Shown in pieces: positions 47,545-57,440 of a stretch of 64,000 nt of DNA. How positions within the stretch are numbered: the stretch's first letter is position 1; each line of letters opens with the position of its first letter. Source of the stretch: Leucocoprinus leucothites (lineage: Eukaryota; Basidiomycota; Agaricomycetes; Agaricales; Agaricaceae). The DNA is taken from positions 1 to 64,000 of the forward strand of contig JAACJO010000048.1 in NCBI GenBank assembly GCA_013368445.1. The letters run 5' to 3'. Under the pieces are notes generated by a model. That model was not told where the DNA came from, ran no database searches, and saw nothing but the letters and a program-made list of their open reading frames with translations. The translations under genes and the position numbers were made by a program.

Positions 47545-47806
47545 GTCCAATTTGGATAAGGACGTTGATGAGGACATCAAGTCCTACAAAAGGGATAATG
47601 TTATAAACATCGACCTGATTGACGCTCATTGTGACTTAATCATCCTAGACGCCAACACAGCCACCAGGACCGAGACTGCGGTTCTAGATTGGGAAGAATA
47701 CGTTGGAAAGTTTGATGTGGAAGAAGAACGATTCGATGTTGATTGGGACGAGTATAATTGGATGGACGTGATTAGGAGGATCAGGAGGAACAGTTTCGCT
47801 GTTTGA
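46307..47806 (+). CDS. Overlapping 499-codon open frame running into the 3' LTR
   Basis: Open without any stop for 1.5 kb in a frame different from ORF3, although ORF3's own frame has a TGA. It crosses 47599 into the LTR and ends RRIRRNSFAV at 47806. The LTR-encoded part (DLIDAHCDLIILDANTATRT, WEEYVGKFDVEEERFDVDWD) is strongly acidic and is also open in the 5' LTR. The upstream part is Ser/Leu/Thr-rich without domains. It may be real overprinting, or an alternate C-terminus for ORF3 reached by a frameshift after 47500, or chance in Pro/Ser-rich sequence. Confidence 0.35.
   Translation: MSLPLQSRPSHSLLPQFRKIPHQRKSTPTPLEPFEPSNSTTPPSLKLGPLSMKIHLMLSSSTYSGRTGLLSYFLNTHCSTTRISSSVTLTHFAELSNHLSLGKSYQRLNKRFTLSQRLQIQVSLARLDKDLNFLLSSTQMDPMMEPMEFPMNFLMWIDLTLLRERNRLEQMIVDYDCHKQNPTLFPPPKVLHRENTAQSVGSMVISWTNANIIPATTADTLPLDISEDTASSTNNEHVPPENSHRSYNDEPLQSSHNYTSFPSPHSSAESLIENDDGSNLSLPTNIHPKYLDPETSPYLLPEALRLKKSVQSNPFDVNDKGKMKSSSTWDSTQQTQVEHEFYHRVLQLARLLTLDIRITKCLAVDLIPNATSDLDESQMEVMIIGTLMEKSMMTPTMTSQLPTSLESPMEITESNLDKDVDEDIKSYKRDNVINIDLIDAHCDLIILDANTATRTETAVLDWEEYVGKFDVEEERFDVDWDEYNWMDVIRRIRRNSFAV
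47588..47598 (+). promoter_or_regulatory. Candidate polypurine tract
   Basis: AAAAGGGATAA directly precedes the 3' LTR start TGTTATAAAC, the expected place and composition for plus-strand DNA priming; one T interrupts it. Confidence 0.5.
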
Positions 47807-48295
47807 TTGCTATGGACTAACAGGACTGATTAACAGACAATGATGGTTTCAAGGACATCGCGTTTGGATTTGAACTATTAGATATCTAACTATGATAGCT
47901 GTTACATCGGCGGACAGATACATATTTATCAGAATCGTGATAGTGATTTTCGGACTTGTAGTTGTAGTTTCATAGTTTGATATTGTTTCATCTAGTCAGT
48001 ATTTAAGAACTTGTATTTGGAAGATTAAATGCAAGTTTAATCTTTCCTTTGTTTCCCAGACTACTTGTGTTTACTCGCCTTGCCTTGAATTCACTTGTAT
48101 CATTGTTGTTGTCTCGAACCTCGCACTACCTTAGACTTACCTCAAGTCTTCTTGGCCTTCTCTTACTGAGCTTTCGAGAATACTCAAGCTTATTAATTGA
48201 AGTAGGTTAAAGACCAGTTAGCCGCTGTCTTACGTAACCCAATCACGTGTTGTGACACGTGACATTACTAGGCGCTCTGACTGTAAATCTTAACA
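47599..48295 (+). repeat. 3' LTR of inner chromodomain gypsy element (697 bp)
   Basis: Collinear with 39489-40185, same length, TG...CA ends, followed directly by the right CCTGG target copy (48296-48300). Confidence 0.95.
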
Positions 48296-48300
48296 CCTGG

Positions 48301-51196
48301 TGGAACAATGGTCAGTCAAGTAATGCATCAGGGTGACTGTAATGCCTCTGCCACATTTCAGCTAGTAATGACATGGATATTTTCACCATATATCAGAAAG
48401 TTTATGGAAGTATACCTAGATGATTTGGTGACTTACTCTGACACCCTTGAAGATCATGTAAAACATATTAAATTAGTTATTGATGTTCTTGAAAAGGAGA
48501 AATTCTATGTAAGTGCAAAAAAACTACAGTTCATTGAAAAAGAAATGTATATCCTAGGGCAAGTTGTTAGTGATGAAGGCATAAAGATGGACCCTGAAAA
48601 AGTTGACACACTATGGAAATGGAAAACCCCAACTAACTGTGATCTCCTTGAAGGATTTCTAGGTGCTGCAGGCTACCTTGCTGATGACATCAACCGAATT
48701 CAGATACCTATGGGGATCTTGCATGAGCTAACTGGCAATACTGTGCCATTTAGGTGGGAATACACATACCAGAGAGCATTCCAAGATATCAAAAACCATG
48801 TGTTGAGGTGCAAAGACCATCATCACAAACCACTCAACTACTCCCCCAATGCAGAACCTATCAACATTGTAACAGACAGGTGCACTACCAGTATTGCTGG
48901 CATGATAAGCCAAGGAGGTGACTGGAAGACAGCCAAAGTTGCTGCATTTTTTTCTGCAAAACTAAACCCTGCTCAGCGGAACTACCCAGTACACAAATTG
49001 AACTACTTGCCAGTATCAAAACAATGATGCATCATCATGACATGCTAATGGGCATAAAATTTCAATGGTACACCAACCATAAGATGCTTGTAAGCCTACT
49101 TAGCTATAAGAATTTACCACCATGACAAGTGTGATGGATTGAGAAGCTTGCAAACTTTGACTTTGAAGTGGTGTATGTACCTGGTTCAGAAAACATCCTA
49201 TCAGATGCATTATCACGAATATATTCTAATGATCAGCCCAGAACCGTTCGGATGCGAAGCAAATATACATACCATGATGTTAGTGACTTTGATAAAATGC
49301 CTACACAACTGGTCACAAGGCCCATAAAAGTCGGAATGGAGGGTGTGGCTGAATTAATGGCTCTTGAACCGAGATGGAGTGCTCATTCAATCTCTAAAAA
49401 GACTGTTGATTTCGCCCAAAATGGCTGAAAGGAGGGCGGGAGTACTGGCACTAGCACCTCTGCAACAAGAAAACCTGCACAGAACAGACCAAATCAGCGG
49501 TTAATCGAGAATAAAACACTTACCAATCAGGATAGCACAAAACTGGAAGATAAACAACTCCTACAACTCACCAATAAATCGTCTAAAACTGCCGATAAAT
49601 TGACCAAACCATCACTGGGAAACACACAGTCCAACCAAAAACTCTTCATCCGAATCCCTTCTCTAGCCCAACGCGATCAGCAGACAATGAAACATAACAA
49701 AAAAGAAGAAACTAACTTGAAAAGACAAGTCCCTGAGAATAGGGACATAGTAGAAGACAGTAGCAAGGGAGTTTCGAACTCCAAGACTGGGCCAACACGG
49801 CCACATCATCATGATGACATCAGTGATGTGACTGCCTTTCCTTGCCATCGCTTGCCCAAAGCTTTACCCACCTCATTAATGGACATTGTGAATGAATCCC
49901 TCAATGGGATTGATATCCTTAAAGAAGTAAAGGGAAAATGCAATGAAGATATACTGTTTAGAGATGTTATTACACACCCGAAAGAATACAAGAACTTCGG
50001 ACTAAACGAAGAAGTACTATACATTAAAGATGGAGATAACAAATGGCTATGTGTGCCGGAAATATTCGTTAATGGTTGAAATATTCGCGAGACTATTATC
50101 TCAGAAGCCCACTCAATTCTAGCTCATCTTGGACCGAGAAAAACGATGCTATACCTCATAGATCATGTATGGTGGAGGGAAATGGTGAATGATGTTATAA
50201 CTTACTGTGAAACATGTATCACATGTAAGTGTTCCAAACCTTCAAATCAAAAACCTTTTGGACTTATTAACCCACTTAGAGTGCCTAACTCCCCATGGGA
50301 GAGCATTGGTATCGATTTTGTTGGTCCACTGCCAGAATCTAAGAATAGAGACACTTCGTTTGACTCTATCACCGTGATCATAGATAGGCTAACAGGTATG
50401 GTACATCTGGTACCAAGGAAACAAACCTATAATGCTCGTCAAGTCACCAAGTTAATTTTTAGCGAAGTCTACAGACTTCATGGACTTCCTAAATCGATTA
50501 TAAGTGACAGAGATACACCTTTCACCAGCACATTTTGGAAACGGCTCAATGAGCTAATTGGGACGAAATTAAATATGTCCAGTGCTTATCATCCAGAATC
50601 TGATGGTTCTACTGAATGAGCCAACTGCACAATTACCCAAATGCTACAGCAGTGCATTTCACCCACACAAAAAGATTGGGTTAGTAGATTACCAGCTATA
50701 GAATTTGCAATAAATTCAGCACAGTCTGAAGTGACAGGCAATGCACCTTTCTTCCTTAATTATGGTAGGATACCTAGATCATTCATTTGGAATGATGCTA
50801 GTAACACTGAATATCCAGGGGGTGTGAGTTTTTGCTACTAAACTCAAAAATGCTATAATGAGTGCACATGACTCAATATTGGCTCATTGAGTCAAGGAAA
50901 CTAGAGCTGCAAATCTAAAATGGCTGCCATCACCTTTTGCTAAAGGAGATCTAGTATATATCTCTACAAAGAATATCTCCTTCCCTTGAAACCTTGCCCA
51001 GAAACTTGTCCCAGAATTTCTCGGTCCTTATCCAATACCTGAGGCATTTGGCAACAACTTCTTTAAAATCGGATTATTGGATAATTTACACAGATGAGGA
51101 GTTCATGATGTATTTCATACATCTTTTCTTCAGATCTATGTCCCAAATGATGATAGCAGAGCCTCACCACCTCTTGACCTTTGCCAAATGGTTTAA
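48301..51196 (+). pseudogene. Gypsy element E1, rest of RT, RNase H and integrase
   Basis: Continues the E1 RT frame: GTMVSQVMHQGDCNASATFQ, then YLDD (48413-48424), GQVVSDEGIKMDPEKVDTLW, the RNase H part INIVTDRCTTSIAGMI and AQRNYPVHKLNYL. After a frameshift near 49030: FDFEVVYVPGSENILSDALS (about 49158). After a long linker the integrase: HSILAHLGPRKTMLYLIDH and CETCITCKCS (HHCC), IGIDFVGPLPESKNRDT, SDRDTPFTSTFWKRL, AYHPESDGSTE (DDE; TGA follows at 50617), and a C-terminal part ending about 51196 (KIGLLDNL, DDSRASPPLD). No chromodomain seen. Stops are mostly TGA. The family-A LTR at 51422 is the expected 3' LTR. Confidence 0.85.
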
Positions 51197-51421
51197 TATG
51201 ACATTTTGAGCAACTTTTGTCAAAAAATAAAAAACTTGTAATTAAATATTATACAATGATTTTTTCAATATTTTGGTTCCTAGGAAATGTTTACTAGCCA
51301 TGTCCAAAACTTCCCTAGGAGCTACTTTACCTCAGAAATCAGTGTTGTCATTGTAATTCCCCTTGACATTTTGGTGCTGGACTGCTTACATAACACATGT
51401 GTGTTTCTGATATCCTATACC

Positions 51422-52610
51422 TTAACAGAGAAGGATTGTTTTTACTTAATGTTATGGTGATGCCATCCTGGTCATAAGCTAGCATGATAGGTATTGAATT
51501 GATCCTATTAAAGGGGATTCCTTCTCAGTAAGTGACAAAGTTGTTACTAAGTCAGAGTTATAGACCTCAGGAATTGAGGCATAAGTAGCTCAAGTTCAAT
51601 TTGACTTTATTTAGATAAAGGCTTATATTGAGTCTCCATCTAACCAAGGAGAAATGATGTTTCTCCTTGGTAGATGTTGATGGATTATACAGTCATTGAG
51701 TACAACTTGAGATATGAGTACAACTTGAGACAAACAGTGATATCTTGCCAAAGTCTGGCTGGAATAATTTCAAATTAATCAGTAAAATATTAGTGACCTG
51801 TACCTAGGCTGTACCAAAATTCCACACAATTTGAAGTAATGGTAGTGGAGAAAGGCAAACATCAATCGAAGATTTTGAGTAAATACATCACTTTGGGTTA
51901 GTAAGGAGATATTTATCTGGAGATAAGCCACCATACTGGTATATTTATATCTCTATGGGGTTTTTAAAGGCCCAAATCATCAACAACTGCAGAAATTCCA
52001 GTGGAATAGACTCTGATTCCAACAGAATCCGATGTTTTTCATTGCTAGGTCTGGACATGATATGTGACAAGGGAGTGATGTCACATCTTACTTAGTGATA
52101 TCTGATTTGGAAGTGAGTCTTTCCAAAAGTGGAATGTCACATGCATCTCAACTTGTGTGAAACTGTGCAAAGTGACACCCCTTGAATCTTTACATAATTA
52201 CTACTTAAAAATGACTCTAATAGCCCTAGTTTTTTTATTTTGGATAGAGGAGACATTCCTACATATGATGTCCTAGCTTATAGTGAGTTTAATTAACCTA
52301 ATACTTCATAAATCTGGATTCATGAAAAGTCATCTCAAGTTGTACTCAATGACTGGATACAATACAAGTCTGTATCTGAGTATAACTAGGGCTAAGAGCT
52401 TCTAATGAAAGAAGAGAAGTGTACAGGTTCCTTAACTCTAATTAGACTATATAAGATGTGATCTGTCAAAGAAGCTTTAGAAGTTCTTCTTTGATCATCT
52501 TACTAGATCACAGGATAAGTCCAAATAGCATAGCTGTATTTAACAATCACATGTTATCAAAACACAAACAAATCCAAATAAGTTATAATGAGTTATAACA
52601 AGACAAAGAG
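51422..52610 (+). repeat. Family-A LTR, copy 4, probable 3' LTR of E1
   Basis: In the same orientation as E1 pol, about 225 bp downstream of it. Starts TTAACAGAGAAGGATTG; interrupted at 51691-52355 by a TIR element; resumes TACAATACAAGTCTGTATCT and runs to about 52610. Confidence 0.65.
51691..52355. mobile_element. 665-bp non-autonomous TIR element (MITE-like)
   Basis: Perfect 24-bp terminal inverted repeats (51691-51714, beginning CAGTCATTGAGTACAACT, and 52332-52355). No coding frame. Comparison with the uninterrupted family-A copies shows exactly where it went in: flanks TATA (51687-51690) and GATA (52356-52359) fit a 4-bp duplication with one change, or a 2-bp TA. A second copy of GAGTACAACTTGAGA begins at 51719, just inside the left TIR. 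Superfamily undecided. Confidence 0.8.
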
Positions 52611-52829
52611 GCTAAGAGACCATTGGAAACTGTTTGAAACCAATATGCTCATGTGAAAATGGACCATATGCTTGGTTGTATTAAGGTCACACTATGTAGA
52701 GTGACAAATGGGCTTGAACAGTTCAGATGTACAATTATGGCTTAGGGAAATAGGTTTGTGGAACTATTTCACTAGTAAGGTACCTATGTACTATTCAATA
52801 AACAAGAGAAAGGGTGGGGGGTACTGTAC
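52611..52829. other. Spacer
   Basis: Nothing coding or repeated that I can support. Confidence 0.4.
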
Positions 52830-53220
52830 TAATACAGGGTTCAATAGTACCATAGTATGATCTTGAATAGTACTGCAATACCATTCATTCAATGATACAG
52901 ATGATTTCACAGTACTCACATGTGGAAGGTTCAAACTGTACCCACAGTACTATTCACATCAAAAGTGAGAATGGTTCTGTGGTACTAATTGCATTGATTG
53001 TGTGAATAGTAACATGGTACTATCCATGTTGGTGGTGTAAATAGTACTATGATACTAATTGTATTGAAAGTGCAAATGGTGCTATAGTACCATTCATGTC
53101 AGTAGTGTAGATAGTATTGTGATACCATTCACATCAGTAGTGTAAATAGTATCATGACACCATTCACATCAACAGTATGAGAAGTACCATAATACTATCT
53201 GTATTGAAGGCATGTGCCTT
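52830..53220 (+). repeat. Degenerate minisatellite, about 45-bp unit
   Basis: Roughly eight imperfect units built on GTGTAAATAGTACTATGATA plus CCATTCACATCAGTA, with alternation of CAT/GTA palindromic words (ATAGTACTAT, GGTACTAT). Units are strongly diverged at the left end and best conserved at about 53020-53190. Confidence 0.65.
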
Positions 53221-53304
53221 GTCATTTGTACTAATTGTGCAGGATGTACCACAATATGCTATACCAATATCATTTTGGCTACTAACTGAACAAAAAGTTT
53301 ACAC

Positions 53305-55570
53305 TCAATACCATTCCCTTCCCCCTGCCTCATCTGGAGTTTTGTGGTTCCTGTCCAACTCCAGCTTCTTGCCAGTCAACTCATGGTACCTATATGCACA
53401 AAAGTTGGTGACCTTTGCTATAACCTTTGCCTCATGAGAGTCATTGTCATCAGGGTCCGTGCTCCTGGTGAACATGTCCTCCAATGTGTAGCCAAAGGTG
53501 TGCCTCAGAAACTGAAGAATAAAGAGAATGTGGCAAGGGTGGAAGGGTTCTAACTTCATCCCCTCTGTAACCCATGTTCCATTGATGAGTGCCTTAACCT
53601 TCCACATCTTCCACATGAGGTACCCTGCAAGAGCAACTCTTTCATGGCAGCCACAGTGGAGGTGTTCAGGTCGTTGTAATACTCCATTGGACTGTCTGGC
53701 ATTTTGGTTTCAGGAAAATGGGACACCCCAGATCTTGATAGGGCTGCTGAGGTTGTTAATTTCCTTTGTTTTATGGTCCTTGGAGATATGGTAGTGGCAG
53801 ATATAATTGTTTTGATTATTCATCAGGAACTTGAGCATAAGCTGGTAGTTGGCAGTTGTGACCTGGACAAGATAGTCAGGATCCTCTCGGATGAGTTCTC
53901 ATGTGGTGTTGGAGATCTGAGGGAGGTCCTTGTTGGCAGCAGCAGCATCAAGCCACTCTTGTGCGAGCTTAGGGTGATCTTCGAAAAATGGTATTATAAA
54001 CATCGGTGGATCAGGTCATTATCACACCTTCATTAGCCCAATGGGTGAGCTTCTTTGCCTGTTTTTCAGCTACTCTCTGTGCTGTCAAGATTTTGCTGGC
54101 TGACACTCTGTGCAAAGAGCCTGGTGATTACAGGTAAGAGTTAAGATGGATGGTGGTGGGTGGGTCAGTGTGCCACATACCTGCCATCATGTCCTGCTCA
54201 ACTGAACTACAGCTTTCTTCTTCATTGTCATTTGCTTCTTTTGCCTTTTCCTTTGACTTCTTCCACTTCTTCTTTGTTGTCTTGTCTTCATTGTCTGACT
54301 CCTTTTGGCATTTCTTTTCCTGCCCTAAAGTTCTGATGTGAGTTCAAGGCTTGTTACTCATATTACAACTCACCTTTGCTCTGTTCACACCCCTCATGCA
54401 CCATCTCTTTGAGTTCCTCACCAGAGCTGATTTCAACATATTTAGTACCTGGAAATATAGTGAGTATCGTGTATCATAGGATGGTCCTCAAAACTCACTT
54501 AGCTGAGGCTGTGTCTTGATGGTGGGCCTTTGGATCTTCAGCTGCTGTTGAAGTTCAGCCTCTATAGAGATAATATAGCTTAGTTATTCATAGGTGGTAA
54601 CAGCCTTATAACTTACTGTCATCAGTGGTAACCAGGCTTATCTCCCTGTTTTTATGGATGTCAATATCCAGGCCACTTCCTGCAGGTGTGTCAGTCTTCT
54701 GATTTTCTAGTCCAAATTATTAGCACATGTATAAGTTCACCATGGGTAGGAATATGAACTCATGGTTGTAGGATGGTCAGGGCTGGTGGAAGTGGCGCTT
54801 GTGACCACTGGGGGGCTGGGTGAGGGAGGTAGCAGTGGTGATGGTGAGACAGGCTGCCATGAGCCTTCTTGGGGGTGATCACAGGTGGTGGACACAGTGT
54901 CTGGTGGAGAGCCTGTGACAACAATTGGCACAGAAGCTGCAAATAAGTCTACAGGTGCTGGCACCAATTTATTGTGACTTTCAGGTGTGGATCATAGGGT
55001 AGCAAGAGCTTCATGATCCTACCTCACAAGTATTAGTGAATATAATCGAAACTTTGGGACATAGGTACACACCAATGGGGGATTCTCCACAATTTTCACA
55101 CTGACTTGTTCAGATACCTCACCAATGTGGGTCAGGAATGCAGATAAAGTGAATATGCACAACAACTTACTGTGTCTGAACCCATAATCAACCCAAGTTT
55201 AACTTCTGCTCTTTTCAACCACAGTTTTGCAGCTGAAACAGTGTTGCACACTGCCATTAATTGCTCTAATAGAATAAGAGTTGTAAACTGTGGGTTCTGT
55301 ATTTTGACTTACTTTTGGGGACTGGCTTCTCTTTGGACTGAGCTTGCTTCTCAAGCTCAGGTTTGTCCTTTTCAGCCTTTGTGATCTCATCTTGAGTTAG
55401 CCTGATTTTCTCCTTGAGGGAGATGATCTCTGTAAAAACTCAGTCATTGATTCAGGTAAGAGAAAAAATGACACACCAGCTTCCACTGTGCTGGACATGG
55501 TGGCAGTGGTGGGGGGAATGGCAGGAATGGTTTCACTGAACTCTTGATGCATGCAAACTTCACCTATGAT
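53305..55570 (-). pseudogene. Degenerate multi-exon gene, unidentified
   Basis: Read on the minus strand: a possible start MHQEFSETIPAIPP (about 55553) with MSSTVE; a charged coil EIISLKEKIRLTQDEITKAE (about 55430); a Pro/Ser/Thr segment (54967-54737); TDTPAGSGLDIDIHKN; QLKIQRPTIKTQPQLS; YVEISSGEELKEMV (about 54440, a SIM-like motif); the basic EDKTTKKKWKKSKEKAKEAN (about 54270); and RVAEKQAKKLTHWANEGVIM. After a one-base shift near 54030 comes MFIIPFFEDHPKLAQEWLDA, and the frame runs on to HERVALAGYLMWKMWKVKAL and the end at 53305. TGA codons at about 53903 and 53712 and the frameshift indicate decay. Introns are short with GTGAGT/GTATGT donors. The alternating low-complexity exons followed by a globular C-terminal domain match no family I can name. 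Confidence 0.5.
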
Positions 55571-55638
55571 AAATATCTCAGAATGGAGAATGCTGAATAT
55601 TCAGCAAATAAAATATGATCATGTATGGATTACAGGCT

Positions 55639-56850
55639 TCACAAATCAAATCCACAGTTGGACCACCCTGGCGAGTCAGCCCCTTTCAGCTTCTCAAACA
55701 CACCCTCCCCCATGAAGATAATTGGCCACTCACTTGCACACTCCTGCATGATGGGGTTGGTACTAAGACCCTTGAGAACGAGGATACTGAGAACAGTGTC
55801 CAAATGAATGCCTAGACAGTGGCCTGAGGATGACAATAAACTGACAATCAGGTCGCATTTGTGTGTCATCAAGTAACTGCACATAGACCTTCCAGTAAGA
55901 CAATGGATATCCCTGAGTAGCACAGGGCCACTGGAGATATTGGACCTGTGCAAATTGATATTGTCGAAAACCACAGTGCCAAATGCCCAGGACATTTCCA
56001 CCTGGCCAGTGAAACATTGTTCATGCATAATAGTGACTTTTGGTCAGTGGAAGAGGTTTCAAAGGTAGGGGCCGATGTGACGGTGGGAGAGGGTGGATCT
56101 GAGTTGAAAATGTGACCAAGGGAGTGCAGTGGGTGAGGATCTTGGAATTGGCTGGGGGTTCCATGACCAGCCAGGCCATTGCTGCTTGGCCAAGTGGCTG
56201 CTGTGGTTCAGGGGATCTACAAGGATTTCAGAAGGAGAACCAGCCATGAGTAATAATGGTTGGCTTTGGGTGTTAAGTGTGGTAGGCACTTGTACGTTCA
56301 TTCCTGTGCATTGCATTTGCATCCTGTTTAGTGGGGATGGAGTGCATGAGACTAGAAGTTGTCAGAGGGGGTTGGTGGTTGGGTATAGAATACTCACTTG
56401 TTGCCAGAGCAATAGGATGCCCTCCTAACAATGTCATGAATCTGTCTCTACATAAGACTGAGCAGTGCATATGTTGAGCATGCTCTGTGGTTTGCTAGGT
56501 GTGGGTGGGTGGAGAAACTCGACAAGGCAATCAAGCTATCACTCACATGCAGCCTCATCCATTGCTGTTGCTTAGAGAGAAGGGTGAGGACCATTGGACT
56601 GTAGAGTGAAATGAGGCAAAGAGTGTTGAGCAAGTGGCAATAGAGCTTGCCTTTTAGATCATGTGATGTGCTTCTGTCATTCCGACCAAGTTCCCACTGT
56701 AAGTGTGCATTCAGGGTTTGAATGCCAATGTTAGCCATACAATCAATGAAGATGAGAGGAGAGCATTCACAAATCATATCAATGGCATGGGTTGTCCTTT
56801 TCTTTAGCTCCTTCATATACTCAAAGCTGTTTTCCTGCATATAGGTTATC
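55639..56850 (-). pseudogene. Unidentified minus-strand coding relics
   Basis: Two open stretches look coding. One is 56028-55639 (CFTGQVEMSWAFGTVVFDNI, then LSILVLKGLSTNPIMQECAS). The other is about 56845-56448 (acceptor CATATGCAG, ENSFEYMKELKKRTTHAIDM, ICECSPLIFIDCMANIGIQT, LNAHLQWELGRNDRST). The second stretch ends abruptly on its upstream side at the fimbrin fragment (about 56857), as if interrupted by it. Whether these belong to the gene at 53.3-55.6 kb is not clear. No family recognised. Confidence 0.35.
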
Positions 56851-56856
56851 AAAAAT

Positions 56857-57440
56857 GATCCAGACATTAGTGACCACTTCCCTATCCCTACAGAAACAAT
56901 GCAGCTCTTTGACGACTGTGAAGACGGTCTCATCCTGTGCAAACTCATTAACGATTCTGTCCCCAACACCTTTGATTTCTGTGTCCTCAACAAACCCACC
57001 TCTCATAAACCCCTCAATGCATTCCAAATTACTGAAAATAACAATATTGTGATCACATCTGCGAAAGGTATTGGGTGTTTGGTTGTGAACATCAGATGAA
57101 GTGATATTGCAGAAGGGAGGGAACATTTGATTTTAGGTCTTATTTGGCAAGTGATTAGGAGGGGATTGTTGGTGCAGGTGGATATTAAGCTTCATCCAGA
57201 GCTTTATAGGCTTTGTGAGGAGGGAGAGATGATTGAGGATTTGTTGAGGTTGATGCTAGATCAGATTTTATTGAGGTGGTTTGATTTCCATCTCAAGGCT
57301 GCGGGCTCACAGTGTCAGTATGTCCTCTCGAATTGGGGCCCACACTCATAAACTTACTGTAACATCAGCATCAACAACTTCAACTATGATGTCAATGACA
57401 GTGAAAACTATACCACCTCCTCCATCAACTCAAACCCAAC
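56857..57440 (+). pseudogene. Fimbrin (plastin) fragment, calponin-homology domain
   Basis: The text DPDISDHFPIPTETMQLFDD, CEDGLILCKLINDSVPNTFD, VLNKPTSHKPLNAFQITENN, ITSAKGIGCLVVNI, EGREHLILGLIWQVIRRGLL, VDIKLHPELYRLCEEGEMIE and DQILLRWFDFHLKAAGSQ follows the first CH-domain tandem of fimbrin, the actin-bundling protein. A further match (NNFNYDVNDSENYT, about 57375) follows in a different frame. A TGA at 57097, a frame change at about 57120 and another near 57330 show it is dead. No intron-like breaks are evident in about 580 bp. Only part of the gene is present, so it is a truncated copy, possibly a retrocopy. Confidence 0.8.

Larger units (their letters stand above)
39489..48295 (+). mobile_element. 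Complete chromodomain Ty3/gypsy retrotransposon nested in E1
   Basis: 8807 bp, 697-bp LTRs, 5-bp target duplication CCTGG. Order: LTR, leader, gag, pol, ORF3, LTR. It is much richer in CpG than the surrounding DNA, fitting its recent arrival. LTR divergence of about 1.7% and at least eleven in-frame TGA codons mean the copy is young but dead. Confidence 0.95.

Noticed and set aside
56857..57440. Functional fimbrin gene
   Set aside because: Only part of the protein, with a stop and at least two frame changes.
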